64,000 bases of DNA from Solea solea. Taxonomy: Eukaryota; Chordata; Actinopteri; Pleuronectiformes; Soleidae. Shown piece by piece: positions 11,401 to 24,339 of this stretch. Numbering within the stretch: the first letter of the stretch is position 1; each line of letters opens with the position of its first letter. The notes under the pieces are model-generated. The model saw only the letters and a program-made list of their open reading frames with translations. It searched no databases and had not been told where the DNA came from. Location of the stretch: contig NC_081146.1 of NCBI RefSeq assembly GCF_958295425.1, forward strand, positions 4,774,041 through 4,838,040, read 5' to 3'. Position numbers and translations under genes: made by a program.

Positions 11401-13139
11401 GAGGAGGATATTCGATTTACTACATGCTCTAAAGCAGGTAGATTCAGGTGCTGTTTTATGTCCACACAATATAAGCAAACATTCTATTGGTGAAAGAAAA
11501 AAAAAGCCCAAACATTTGCATATGCACTTCTATAAAAGGTTTGTTAGTTTGGCATTTAAGCAGGTTAGAGCTTTTTGGTGAACATGCAGGATGAATGATA
11601 AGCTGTTCTCAATGTTATAGGAATGAGAAAGCCACGACTCTCAGAACAGTTAGTCAATGTGTGATGATCCCAGTTTTTATTGAGACTCATGTATGTATTG
11701 CATGTATTATATTGGTTTACTGCTTTCCTCTCTTTTTTATTAAATATTGTTATAGAAATGGTTGAGTTGATTGTTGGTAGAAAAAGGAAGAAAAATCAGA
11801 CCTCACTTTAGTCTCTAGGAAATTGATAATTGGTAAAAGGGTAGTGTAAAAACATCAAAACATAATCTGCAGACTAATTACTATATAATAAAAAAAAGGC
11901 ATTATTTTGGCAGCAATATTTGCTCATTGTGATCTCAAAAAACAGAGCAGAAGTTATTTTAGAAGAAAATTAAAAACTTAAAGAGGCAAATGCTGTGCTG
12001 TGGCAACACCAATCCAAAACATAAAGAACACAAGTTTGAAGAGAGACACATAGAGAGGGAGGAGGGAGGGGGGAGGGGGGGGGGGGATTCAGAGGGGGTT
12101 ATGCATTTCATGCTGTCCCAGTTGCCTAAAGTGATTCTCTCAATAATGTATTAGAGCACTTGTTTATTATTTACTGTTTACACAGCTCAACTCATGCTGC
12201 GTTTGTGGAGTGACATTCTCACCCGTGCCGTCTGCGCAGAGCAGGCGAAACAACACGCGGTACAGACAGACAAGCCGGGGCCCCTGCCAGCCAGAGCAGG
12301 CAGCCAACCAAACCAGGCAGCCACCCGCGCCACGCCACGCTCAGTTGATGCAAAGGCACTGGACTGAAAAATAAAAGACATCTCGGTTCATAGGGGCCGT
12401 TGTACATGCATCCTGAGGTTGTCAAAGAGAAACACACACATGCACAGAGGGGGTCGGAAAAGGCTGGGGTGGGGGGGGGTGGGGGTTTAGGGGGGTTTCT
12501 GATATTAAAATGTATGCAGACACCTAACTGGTCACCACCCTGCTCATCTGTTTCTTCACTTTCCTTTTAAAAAGTGTGTGTTCTTGTGTGAATTAAAAAG
12601 AAGGACAGTGCTGTGTTGTGTATCCTGGATCATAATCATATCATATGTATGTAAGGTGTGAAAGGGTGGGTTTTTTTATGGAAGTATTATACATGAAATA
12701 TAAAATAAAGGTCTTTCCAGGGCCTAAGACTGAAGTTAGAATGGCATAAATCAGATTTTCCTTTTCTATTGGAAATGCTGAGGTAATAAAAAAAACTTTG
12801 AAAATCCCCTGCGTCTACTAAACGATTGAGTATCGTTTAAATTCTCCCTCACGCAGGATGGGTTTATAGCAGAAAGTAACATGATTTAAAGTCTTAATGT
12901 GAGATTCAACGTTAGCAAAATGTGCACCACACTGCCAAAATGCCAAAACAGACTATTTAAACCTGCTTTTACCCCATTAAATTAAAGTCATTAATGTTTT
13001 CAGATCCTTATAATGGTCTTTTAAAATCCAGCAGGAAAAACATGACAATATTTTCTATTATATTCTGCTGAGAAACATCTAGAATCATTTTATAAGTTGC
13101 AATATTATGTGATTGTGCCTGGAATTGGACTTAAAAACT
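11401..13139. other. non-coding stretch, GC-rich patch and G runs
   Basis: An octamer ATTTGCAT is at 11514-11521. A G-rich tract at about 12060-12087 and another at 12463-12496 contain many runs of three or more G and could form G-quadruplexes. Between them, about 12200-12350 is a GC-rich patch without an identifiable product. A perfect inverted repeat, TAAACGAT with a 5-base loop, lies at 12819-12839. Confidence 0.45.
12463..12496 (+). other. G-rich tract with G-quadruplex potential
   Basis: At least four runs of four or more G occur within about 35 bp. A similar G-rich tract lies at about 12060-12087. Both are plus-strand G-rich. Confidence 0.5.
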
Positions 13140-13290
13140 TAAGGGAGTATTACCAAGGGTTATAAGACAATTATTGTTATTAGCCCTAAGAAAACAATAA
13201 TGTTTCAATGATTAGCCGCTGCTTGGGTTTAATAATTAGCTCAACATTGCATTATAATTATCCTCACATCGTGTGGCCGTCTCTGCAACT
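13140..13290. promoter_or_regulatory. candidate conserved regulatory island
   Basis: AAAACAATAATGTTTCAATG (SOX-like ACAATA plus ATTA), GATTAGCCGCTGC and GGGTTTAATAATTAGCTC, then GCATTATAATTATCC, lie within 150 bp of single-copy DNA. This is among the densest runs of SOX/homeodomain-like cores in the window. Confidence 0.35.
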
Positions 13291-13522
13291 TCTCATCACA
13301 CGTGAAGGAAAAACACAGATACAAGTGTGGTAATTACAAATTTACAAAGTCTGTCTTTGGTCATAACAGACAATAATTAGAGCCTCTGGTGTAGACATTA
13401 AAGTCATTCAGTTCCAGGGCAAAATTTCATAGAAAGAAATGTGGAGGTAGACACTTGTGCAAACAAGCGCACACAAACACAAACACATAAAACAGACACT
13501 TACTGTACCCTGCAAAACAAAA

Positions 13523-13553
<31 letters not shown>

Positions 13554-14814
13554 CACACTCACATGCAGCATTTTCGAAGTCATAAAACGAGGGGACTTCA
13601 AATGCAGCTATTTGTTTGGGGCCTGTTGTCGTGGGAATAGGCAGTGCGACTGTGCTGGTTCATTAGAATTCCTTTCAAGTTGTGGAGTGCGGCCTCCCTG
13701 TGTTCCTCTCCCCATATTCCCTGACCCTGACGCATCTCCATGGGACTGAGGTAGGGCGGGGCGCGTGGAGGGGAGGGGGGAGGTAGGGGTTGGAAGTAAA
13801 ACACAGTGTGTTACGCTGTTACACACAGACACACACAAACACAGTTTTGGAGGCAAACATACAGTGGGACACCAAACTGCACACAAACAGTGTTGTAAAC
13901 ACAAACAGGAAAGGAATCTTGAACTGGATGTGAAGTCACCATGAAAAAAAGGGAGAGTGAAAACACACTCTCAACAGCAGATGCACACATTACATGTAAT
14001 GTAGATAAGCAGACACACACACACACACACACACACTCACATATCCAGAGCTCTCCTCCCTAACGGTGTCACCTCGCTGCATCACCCTCAGAGGGATGCA
14101 TGGGGGAGGTTCGCCTCAGCAGGCACAGCTCAACGCTCGGTCACAGGAGAGACTGCGATGTTGTGTTTCTGCCACCAGAGATGGTTGCAGTGAAATTGTT
14201 TGTGTAACGCACCTGGATCTTTGCTGGCGCACACAAATAATTACCACCTCCCCCCCCCTCATCTGCTGCAAGAGCAGCTGAATGTTGCCTGGAAAGTCCT
14301 CAAAATTAAGATGAGTACAGAAGTGTCTCAAGATGATGATGACTGCACATGACTGAGGAGCTCTTCTAAGACAAGATTTCCAGCGTGTGCCGAGATCGCT
14401 AACAGTGGGCAGAAAGAAAGCAAATCATCCTGACATTGAATTTTATTATATTATATTCCTTATGCAAATTATGCACAAGAAAAGTGACTTTGTAAATTTA
14501 ATATTTAATTCTTCTCTTAGAAATGCCGAATCAAAAACGTCTTTTAATTTCCCATTTCTTTAGAATCGATACATACACAAATTCCCATAATCAGTGAACT
14601 AATGTCATGAAAAGGTTGATTATGAAAATAACCAGCATGTTTCAACAACATTAAACATTGTAATAAACAGTTTTTTCCCCTTTATTTTGGTCTTCACCAC
14701 TAAAAAAAAATAGAATGTGTAAAAAATATAACAAAATAAAGTTCTATCAATAAGGTTCATTTGATTTCAGTGATGTCCAGTAGATATATATATATATATA
14801 TTCTTTTTACTCAG
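13291..14814. other. non-coding stretch with (CA)n tracts and G-rich patch
   Basis: (CA)n is at 13527-13549 and 14012-14036. A G-rich patch is at about 13752-13792. At 14462-14475 ATGCAAATTATGCA combines a perfect octamer with an overlapping POU-like half site. (TA)n at 14784-14801 runs into a pyrimidine stretch ending TTTTTACTCAG. Confidence 0.5.
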
Positions 14815-15442
14815 TTGGAGTGAGGTCACTTTGGCAAACAGTGCACCCGAACAAGACCCCAGCGGGCGCCAGACTGCAGGGAGAGGGACGCAGAGCTGCT
14901 GCCCGTCACAGCCCACTGGTCACCTGACGGGCCCCTAGGCCTGCCAGACTGACAACACCCCAGGCCGGGCAGGAGGCCGAGGGGAGGAAGAGGAGGGGTC
15001 CAAAGATGGGGTGCACAGAGGTGGAGGTTGGTACAGAAGAAAATCAGTACAGCATTTATCTATTTTATATAACAGGGTCAAAGTGGAAAGGACACTGAGC
15101 GAAGGGACGGTCAGAGGCGTCAGTGGTGACGGAGGTTGTTTCAGACGAGAGACGAGAGCCATTACTCTACATGTTAAAGCAAGATAGCAATAACCATGAT
15201 GTGGAGGCACAACAGCTTTATATTTGAGTATGAAAGCAAACTGTCGGCGAACATAAAAAAAACTTGTATTATCTGTGAGAGAAAAGAAAGAATGAGACAG
15301 AAAAAAACTGGATAAAGGAGAGTGAAAAACTAGTAGTGTGTGTCCCAGCGTGTGTCTGAGGCTGGCGTGAAGGAGGGAGGAGGGCAACACTCACAGAGTC
15401 TCTCAGGCGTGTCCAGAGCATGAGCCAAGTACCTCCACTATG

Positions 15443-15471
15443 TACACACACACACACACACACACACACAC
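15443..15471. repeat. (CA)n microsatellite
   Basis: About 28 bp of CA repeat lie inside the possible 3' UTR region. Confidence 0.85.
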
Positions 15472-16562
15472 CTGCCCTCTACTATCCTCAGCGAACACAA
15501 ACACTCAGCATTGTAAATGCTTGCCGTTCATCACACTGATGCACACTACTCAAACTTTTACCCTCACAAAGTTCATTTAAAGTTTCACAGTGGACATTTA
15601 CATCCCGTCCAGTTGAACCACTTTGACCGAACACATCACTGCAAGTGAGTTTTCTCTTGCTTTTTTCCTCGTGTCACTCTACAACAAGACGTCTACTTTT
15701 ACCGAAGTGAAGACAGACAGCTCTGTCTCCGTCTCGTGTTCACGTAAACACCACCGTTTCTGACGAAATGCTTATTATCCTTTGACACTGACAAAGTATG
15801 TGTATATAATGTTTAATATTTATGTGACTGTCATGTTAGCCTGCTTTTCAAGGTGAAATGATTTGGCTGAGGCACTTAAGACACTGCAAAATGAGAAAAT
15901 CAATGTCTTTGAAATACACTTTTATTTTGATATATTACCTGAAAAGCTGTGTTCAATAATATTTTTAGTATTTTCTCCTCCATCTTCCTTTACACTTTCT
16001 TTGGTTCTAATTTGTGCCATTAGTAACATGGTGATATTCATGTTGTTTGATGGGCTATGTAAAGTAAATCAATTGTAATGTGTTAAGAGCAGCTAATGCT
16101 CATTTTTGTGTTTTGTTTGTTTGTTTCTTCATTTTCTCCCATGACTGTCAACATGAGGCACCTGGGCATGTGCGTGTCAGACAGATTTAATTTTATATTG
16201 ACAATGTTAAAAATGTTCGTTCATACATTTCATACTCAAGATTTTTTGAAAATGAAATGCATCAGAATCTGATTATATATGAAATATCTGAATGTAAGCA
16301 GTGATGAATTGGGCTTATTCTAATGCGTCTGCATTAAACCAAGACTTGTGTTGCACTGAAGGCATCAATGTGTACTGAATTATATCCTTTTGCACAATTG
16401 TAAATATTGTACGACATGCATCTGGATACATATCGAATCATCCTCTATATACACACACAAACACACACACACACACACACTGTATATGCATATGACTAAC
16501 AGTTACCTTGAACATATTTATCGTGTGCTCCTGCAGCTACCAGCAGACATTGTCGTACATGG

Positions 16563-16568
16563 AATAAA
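16563..16568 (+). terminator. candidate poly(A) signal
   Basis: The sequence is GGAATAAAGCTC at the end of the T-rich, UTR-like stretch. It is meaningful only if the upstream segment is transcribed. Confidence 0.25.
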
Positions 16569-16855
16569 GCTCTAACTGATGAGGGGAGCAGATTGAACAC
16601 TGCCAAAGAGCAGACCATGTTCGTACACAGTTACTTTGCAATTAAACAGTAAATGGATCAATGTTTGTATATGTTTGTGTGTGCATGTATGTTTGGGGGC
16701 CTCGGGGGCCCATCCTAATGAGCTATCTGTGTGCATTTCTAACAGGAGCTTGGTGCAGCGCCCACGGCACTGTCATCCTGGGCCACGGCTGACCTTGCTC
16801 AGATGCTAGGCTGTGTCGGTTGCTATATTTATGGCACCACTACCTTACCGTTGGG

Positions 16856-16859
16856 GTGT

Positions 16860-16951
<92 letters not shown>
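16856..16951. repeat. long (TG)n microsatellite
   Basis: About 96 bp of TG repeat have a single TT interruption near the start. It is the longest uninterrupted dinucleotide run on the plus strand in the window and is likely highly variable in length. Three overlapping Cys/Val-rich frames come from it and are not genes. Confidence 0.95.
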
Positions 16952-16953
<2 letters not shown>

Positions 16954-17455
16954 TCAGCAGTGTGTACATTCCAGGAGGGCGGGAGAGCAGGGGGGCTCAC
17001 TCAGGAAGCAAATACTGTGTATATCAGCATAATGAATCAAGTGGCAGAGAGTGAGGGAGAAAAGAAAAAGGGGGGAGAGATAGAGAGCAAAAACAGGGAG
17101 GGTAGAACGGAGGAAAGGATGGAGAAAGCCATTTTCCCTCTGCTGTTTTGCCTCCTTCTGGCAACCAACTCCTGTGGTGTCTATTCCTTCTATTCTGCAT
17201 TTGCCCCCCTCCTTCTCTTATTATGCCCTTTATTTATTTTTGTTTGACCTGATCAGATAGCGGTCTCCTGCCTCAGCATAGCACAACATTCAGGCATCAT
17301 GAGTTCAACGAGACACAACACTCATGATGTTATGTGACAGTTGACATGTGTTGTTTACTGCTGTCTCTGCTACAAACATACACGATTAACCCCGCCATTG
17401 TCAATGGGAGCTTTGAGTATTTACACACTGTACACACAGTAAATTGTAAGCAGTA

Positions 17456-17486
<31 letters not shown>

Positions 17487-18839
17487 AATTCATGGTGAGG
17501 CACTGTGCCGTGCACACATGCATGCAACTATTTTGGACCAACCGAGCCAGCTGAATCACCGGTGGAATAATAAAAATGCATGTGCATGGATTCAACTGGA
17601 CCCCCTGTTCATTTCTGGGCAGGGGAGAGAGGCTTCTGCACACATGCATGCACACACACACAGTTAGATACATACACAGTCTCAATATGCAAAGCTCCCC
17701 TGTGCTGGGCTAAGGGAGAGGGGCGTGCTGCTGTGAATACTCATCTGAGCCTGGCAGAGGGAGCTGTGTGTATCCCCCCATAACCTGAGGGCGAGGGGCA
17801 GAGGAGGGCGCTCCATTTGCGTGGGACACACATACACGGGTGGAAACGCACACACGGGCGGAAAACAGAGAAGTCAGACACATACATGCTCATACGCCAA
17901 CACACATACAATATAGCCCATACATGCACACAGTCACACATGGTGGCGATAAGCGAAGGAGCACTATGGGGAGGGGGGGGGGCGCCGTGACCAAAAGTAA
18001 AGTTTTAATTCGGTCCTCGGGGACACTGCTTACTCATCCAACTCCCCCAAGGACTGACTTCCTCTGAAATCTATTCAAATCACATCTCTCCTCCGCCTTT
18101 TATTGCATTTCTCATATCCCCCATCACAAAGTGACAAATCACCAGACACTTCACAGAACCAACATCACTTTCCCCCATTTTAGGGGACAAATAGGTTTGC
18201 GGGATTTTTTACTTTTAAAGTGATTAGAGGAACCCACTTCCAACTGGTTTCTCCATCGTATTCCATGAGCATAATTGTACATTATTTGTTACGTTAGCGG
18301 TCCAGAGATGCTTTGACGCGTCTAAAATATCCAAGTAAAATACCTCGAGAGTTATTTTCAATAAGGAGAATTTATGTGACAAACCTGTTAAAAAACAAAA
18401 ACTTCCCTCAACACTACAAACACAAGTGTGTACACATTTACAGCATTTAAGGCCCACCACTACTCTGGAATGTGCAAACACACAAGTGTAGGAACACACA
18501 CTGCACACTTCATGCCAGTGTTCTCAGCTCCACTCTCAATAAAGAAGGTGATGAGAACGTCGAAGTCTAATTAGTTTATGCAGACGTATGAGGCTGGTGG
18601 GACAGGCAGCATTGTTATTATTTCTCTGCCAGCCCACAGCAGACACACACACACACACACACAGAACAACAGTGACACTTACAACGTCGCCTGCTGTATC
18701 CCCAACCATGCTCATCGGAGACGGTTGAGGGGGGGTGAAATGGTGCGGCGGGTGCTGCTGGATGAGCAAGGGGGTGTCAGGATGAGGAGAGCCGGTGTGC
18801 GAGTGTGAGAAGAGAGGGAGAGAAGCGCCACTTGATATA
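16952..18839. other. non-coding stretch with CA/GT tracts
   Basis: It includes (CA)n at 17457-17484 and 18642-18662 and CA-rich DNA at about 17640-17680 and 17830-17940. GA-rich sequence lies at about 17045-17120. No reading frame encodes a recognisable protein. Confidence 0.5.
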
Positions 18840-19110
18840 TTCGTAATGTTCCTTAATATTTTCATTTTGATGTAATTTGTGGCCCCGGTTTTTTAAATAT
18901 CCGCTCTGTAATAATGTTTAATTTCAAGGGTCAGTCTGCCAAGGAGTATATTAAAGCTGATAAAACTCATTTTCCACAGGCCCAATATCGCGCTCAGATC
19001 AGGTTAGGAGGCCAGCCTCCCTGAATATTTCATCTTTTATCATGCCGATAATGGGAAGATGACAGAGGCGCATTATTACAATGAGAGAATTGCTCATTTT
19101 CCTGACGGGG
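18840..19110. promoter_or_regulatory. candidate conserved regulatory island
   Basis: ATTTTCATTTTGATGTAATT, GTAATAATGTTTAATTTC, TATTAAAGCTGATAAAAC and GCCGATAATGGGAAGATG are followed by GCGCATTATTACAATGAG. This is AT-rich but non-repetitive sequence with ATTA, GATA and ACAAT cores. It sits just before a GC/CTG-rich segment at 19110-19150. Confidence 0.35.
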
Positions 19111-19439
19111 AGGGCTGCCTGGCTGCTTGGCTGCCTTCCTCCCCGGCTGCCTGCATCAATGACTGTTTGGGGCTGCCGAGAGCCAAGGGCTCCACAGAGT
19201 GTTTGTCGCAATAAAGGCAATTCTTTCCTGGGAGAGAAGAGGTGACGAGTGGAGAAGAGTAGCAGAGGCGCGTGGTGGGGATGGAGGTAGAGAGAACGAG
19301 GGAGGTAAGAAAGTGAGAGAGTGAGAAAAGCAACTTTCGTCAACCACCTCACTTATTTGATTGCGATGAATAATAAATGTGGGGTTGGTGTGTGTGTGTG
19401 TGTGTGCTGGTGGTGATGCGACAGGGTAAAGGGGCTAGG

Positions 19440-19810
19440 TGATAATCACAGATTTGAAGAGGGTTCCCATTCCAAATTAACCCATTTAATTGAGCCATTA
19501 GGAAAGAACAAAGCTGGAGCTATGGGGTGAAACAAGGGGGGCTGAGCGGGGGGGGCTCCAGCCCATCATCTTCCTCAGGATTGGAACCTGCCCCACACAC
19601 AAATGACTAACTGGACCTTCTCTGGCGCCACAGCAGCTTAATAAATGAACCCAATCAAGGCTTTTCTGGGGACCACCTGTGTCCCATACAGGTCAGAACC
19701 ATTAGACCCACATTAGAGGGCCATGATAGACGCAGACGCATCTCCATCCACCTCAATAATGAGGATAATAAGAGGACCATAATGGCATATTTATGGGCTG
19801 GCTAGGAAAA
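19440..19810. promoter_or_regulatory. candidate conserved regulatory island
   Basis: CAAATTAACCCATTTAATTG, GAGCCATTAGG and GCAGCTTAATAAATGAACCC are followed by CAATAATGAGGATAATAAG and ACCATAATGGCATATTTATG. Only a short G run near 19543-19552 breaks the single-copy sequence. There are two clusters of TAAT cores about 200 bp apart. Confidence 0.35.
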
Positions 19811-22800
19811 GCGGCCACTGGCTGCAGTGTTTGGGTTATTCACCAAGGTAGTGAGGGAGAGTGGCAACCTCAAGCCGACTGCGAGTGAGACTGCATGGCT
19901 CTAAGAAATGAACAATATCGTAACCTTCCATTTCAATTACCAACATGATTGCAGGGTTTAATCCTGCACATATAAAGCCTGTAATAAAAGAAGCAGCAAA
20001 CGGGTGTACCAGAGTGATCAGAGTAAAATGACTCACAAGAGACCTTGTTAAGACACATTTCCGTTTCCACTGGCTGTGCTGTGTAAAAGATCTGTCACAC
20101 ACCAGGTGGGCCTATCTTGGCATTTAATATGTTAATCTGGAATCGTCCTCTTCATTCATCTATTACTACAGGCACGGCATTGATGGAATTTCCTCTTTTT
20201 CACTCTTTCTCTTCAGTACTCTAATCTTGACAGTTCTTACTGTGCCACAAGTGTTGAAGAATGAGTGCTAGGAAGTAAGTAGTCGTTTTTGTTGTTTAAG
20301 ATATGACTGGTTTAAGGACAGACGTCATTTTAAGGAATCAGACATGCTGAGCAAACCTAGTAGCATCAAATATTTATATTTCGTTTTGTTTTTTAACCAT
20401 TAATCTGGCATCATCTGTGTGGAAACAAGGAAACAACGATTAAGTTTCAATACAGTTTACTTTCACCTGCTTGTTCCCTCTTTTCCTTTTCATTGCACCA
20501 TTTCTCAAGCTTCATTTTTATTTTATTTTTTAGTATTATTAATACAACACATCTGGGTCCAGGAAACTGCAGAGTCATGACGTGGATGGATTCTGACACA
20601 GCTCCTGAAGTTGCTGTCCTGTACCTTTGCTCATTAAGGCGAGAACATCCTGCAACTATGCATCGTGCAGACATTCAACAACACTGTTTAAATCATCAGC
20701 TGCAGCGGACGCATTCACTTGCACTAGTGTTTTCAGTTCAATCATTGTCCAAGTGATCAGCCTGACTGGTGAAGTGAATGGACGGCTACAGGAGATCATT
20801 TTCCATCGTGTTCCATCTTTCCAGTGTCTGAAAGGGTAATGTCAGGTGTCAGGAGTTAATCCAATGAATTATGCATCAGCGTTGGACTTGGTTTCAAAGA
20901 GTCAAAAATGAATGTTTGCCCAATACCACAGGGCACCAGTGACAGTTTAGACCAGTGCTTCTGAAAGAGTTGCCACATCTGCATGTGCACAGAGGTTCAC
21001 TAGGATCTGCGGGGCATAAATATTATCTGTCCATTTCTGTGTTGGTCTGCATGGACCCTACACGGACTAAATATCTACTTGAACTGAAATTGTGATTGTG
21101 ATATGATTCACAATATCAAGCGATACAATGATTACAGTGTGATATTTGTGCAGATCTGTGAGTAACAAAGATGTTTTGTACAGTCTGAAGAATATGATGT
21201 GTACAGGTCAGGACAATATTTAATGTAAAATGGTCATTTGACACATTTTTGGCTTTAGAAAATATTGTGCCACGTGTAATTTTTAATTTCTGCCTTGGAG
21301 GTATTAGAGGAAGTATAATTTGTTTTGGGAGTATGGAAAGCTCTGGTTTTGATCAAATAACATTTTTAATTACATTTTCATATTTGTGTCACCTCTTGTG
21401 AAAAAGGCATCAAAAGTAAAGACAACAAACCCACCAGGTCCTTATCACCCTCCAAAAAGATGCCAGACTTTGGGGCGGATCCCCGTGGAGAGGAAGAGGA
21501 AGTGCTGGGAACCCCAGAGAGCAACAGAGGTCAATACTGACCACTGTGACTGCCAACAACCCCAGGGAAGGGCAAGATGGAGTCAATGTGTCTGGACCCA
21601 AACTTCAATCAAAAAAAAAAAAAAAAAAAAAAACGTGTCACCATGTCAGGAGGGGTGAGTGGGAGGTGGCAGGCGGGGTCAGGGTGGGGGTTCGGGGGAG
21701 TGGGTGATGGGGGGTACCAGACTGGAGCACCTCGGGGGACTTTTGGGGAGGAAGAGCCATGCACCATGTCTCCTGCTACCAACCGATGTTCCCTCATTTG
21801 ATTGTAAACCATGAATAATGCATAGAGAATGGGACTGGGGGTGGGAGGGGGACCTCAACCTTAAAGGGGCCCTGCCACAGTGGGAGTCATTACCGATGAA
21901 CAACCACACTGATGAGCAAGAGAGAGAGAGAGGGATAAATGGAGGAGAAAAACAAACAAGATACAAAAAAGAAAGAAAGATGCCCAAGAAACCAGGCTTC
22001 TGAAACATTTCAAGCATGCCGCTTATTGAGTGTTTTCCCCTCCTCTGTTTTCATCACTCAGTGGATGTTTTGTTGTTGTTTTCATCTGCTCATTGATCTA
22101 TCCATAATTCAACTCGGGGAAAATACCCTACATGTTTTTCCTGTTTGTTTGTATTTGTTGGTGAGCATCGTTGTAATAACTTCTATATGGGTCTGTGGTG
22201 AAGACGAGTAAATGTGTGTGTGTGTAAAACATTTACACACTTTGGTGCAAAAAATAATGAAATAATTACAATGCATTCATCACCAATATTATTTTCCACA
22301 TATAAAGAACTAGATTAATAGTACACTAATAGAATCATTGAGCTCTTTTAATGCATGTGCAGTGTTAACTTAAGACAAACATAACTGAACAATTCTGATT
22401 TAAAATAATTAGGACATCATGCATGTCACTCCACAGAAAACTAATCGCAAAACAAAGTTGAAGAGTAATTTGCTCACCAAGTTTCTGCTTCTAAAGTGTG
22501 AGGATTTGTTGCACATATGTTTTTATAATTGTGAATTTAAAATTTGGGGCTACCTAAAAACAGCTCGGGCTGTGAAAACTCATTGCTGGTCTTCTTTCAG
22601 AATTCTGACACAGGACGATCAATAAATCAAATATCTTACAGTCAGTAATAACAAATACAACCAATATTTATACACACACAGTGTGTATTGTATTGGACTT
22701 GCATCCACACGTACTCGACCAACACACAGTTGAGTGTGCTCACATGGACAATAGCAAAAAGTTTAAAATCACAGAGAGCGAAAGAGAGAGACAGAGAGAC

Positions 22801-23029
22801 TCATACTTGCAAATCCATAGAAACACAATTTCCCTCTGCATATGCAAGTTGGTGGTGCAGGAGGTGGGTGGGAGAGAGAAATAAGCAGAGCCATCCAGCA
22901 GTATTGCAAAGTGTGCTCGTATGTGTCTGCAGGTGTGTGTGTGTGTGTGTGTGTGTGTGCCTGCACGTGTTCCTGCGGCAGCAGCTAAGGCGCTGTAACA
23001 CGACTAGGTGTTATCACTCATTCTGATTC
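19811..23029. other. non-coding stretch, no gene recognised
   Basis: It includes an A23 run (21611-21633) followed by a G-rich patch to about 21730 that creates Gly-rich artefact frames. GA-rich DNA lies at about 21919-21935 and 22775-22800, and (GT)n at 22933-22959. No transposon family was confidently identified. Confidence 0.45.
21611..21633. repeat. A23 homopolymer
   Basis: Twenty-three A in a row. It could be the tail of a decayed retroposon, but no retroposon body was recognised upstream. Confidence 0.8.
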
Positions 23030-23290
23030 CGTATTACAGCATGACGGATGGGCCCCTGCGGGCCGGTGAGCATCAGCGTGTGCTTATTACCGCCGCTCTT
23101 AAGTGGGAGTTGATTTAGCTTAAATAGGTTGTTTCATAAGGAGAAGACACCGCCGCTGTCACCAGTGCTCTGTTCCTCGCTACAGCAAACCGCCATTCTA
23201 ATTGAATAATGCCTCCTCTACATAGCTATTAGGATGCTTAGGTACATAGTGTGCCCCAATAATTGCTTATACAACCTGGCTAATTTGGCC
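23030..23290. promoter_or_regulatory. candidate conserved regulatory island
   Basis: GTGCTTATTACCGCCGC, AAGTGGGAGTTGATTTAGC and CGCCATTCTAATTGAATAAT are followed by GCCCCAATAATTGCTTATAC. CAATTA/TAATT cores are mixed with GC-rich CCGCCGC motifs. The sequence is unique and without long open frames. Confidence 0.35.
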
Positions 23291-24339
23291 TTCACCCCTG
23301 CAAGCAAGCAGACACACACAAACACATGCACACAAGTGCACACAATACAAGTATATTTTTTTTCTTTCACGCATGATATTTTGGATTCTAATATAAGCCA
23401 CATAATGTGAGCTCTTTCTGGCTTAATTTTTTACTCATTGTTTAAGGATGATCACTATTACCCTGGTGCATTAGTAAAAACAAAACTAATAGGCCCACAT
23501 TTGAGTCATAAATTCAGGATTTGATGCTGCATATCTAATTCAATATTCCGTTAACACAAATCCAACGGAATCACAGGATTCTGAACCTACACTATAAAGG
23601 ATTAGTGTTTCATTAGCATATCACACAGGGATATTTGTGAATGCATGTTCCAATAATACAAGTGCCATGGTTTTTTTGTAGCGCGGAGGTGGCTGCAATG
23701 GGAGGAGTTTTGGATGTAGACATTGCGATTTATGAAAACGTTGATCCCTTTCCCCGTCTCTGTTGGTTTTAAGAGATTATTGCTGATGCAACAGTGCAAC
23801 AGCATGAATTGTGCACCTCTGTGAAGTGGAACCTGTGCCAACTCTCTGTTAGTGAACAAGGCACCATGAATTCCTGCCAGCAGCGGCAACAATATTCTCC
23901 CATGGAAGCTGAAGTTGGCTGTCAATCATGAGCCCTCAAACAGAAAGTCACCCATTTCTCAGTAGTTTTCTACTTTGTGGACACATGCACAAAACAATGC
24001 ATTCACAAGCACTCTAGTACTGGACCATATGGCCCTGAAATTCATATCCTGATATTTTTAGGCTGAGCAGTGATGTGCAATTTACAGTGTATCATAGGGC
24101 ATTATCTTTTCAGATGAACTAATCTGTCAAAGTTGAAGTTGAGTCGACACAGCTGAGAAACACAGCTGTACAACAATGATCAACTTTTATTAAAGTTCTC
24201 AGTAACATTCAACAGTCAGTATGTATAGTAAAGAAAAAGAATCAACATGCTTCTCAAAGACATTTAAACAAAACAGGCTTATACCTTGAATTTTCAGGTA
24301 ATTTTAAATGCAAAACAGAAAGTGATTAAGATCTCTCCC
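23291..24339. other. non-coding stretch
   Basis: It is CA-rich at about 23313-23345 and AT-rich elsewhere. A segment at about 24025-24065 (ATGGCCCTGAAATTC, then CCTGATATTTTTAGGCTGAG) hints at a degraded fish transposon end but is too short to assign. Confidence 0.4.

Larger units (their letters stand above)
14815..16585 (+). other. possible terminal exon and 3' UTR of an unidentified transcript
   Basis: A pyrimidine-rich acceptor-like sequence (TTCTTTTTACTCAG) ends at 14814. One frame then stays open for 40 codons, starting WSEVTLANSAPEQDPSG and ending GHLTGP before TAG at 14936-14938; the other two frames are also partly open because the block is GC-rich. After it come about 1.6 kb of T-rich DNA with 3' UTR-like features: TGTAAATATTGTA (Pumilio-like) near 16400 and AATAAA at 16563-16568. 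I see no upstream exon and do not recognise the peptide. It may be a non-coding RNA exon or chance. Confidence 0.2.

Noticed and set aside
16803..17247. 144-codon frame with a hydrophobic end
   Set aside because: Two thirds is (TG)n translation. The hydrophobic tail follows from T-rich DNA and is not convincing as a membrane protein.
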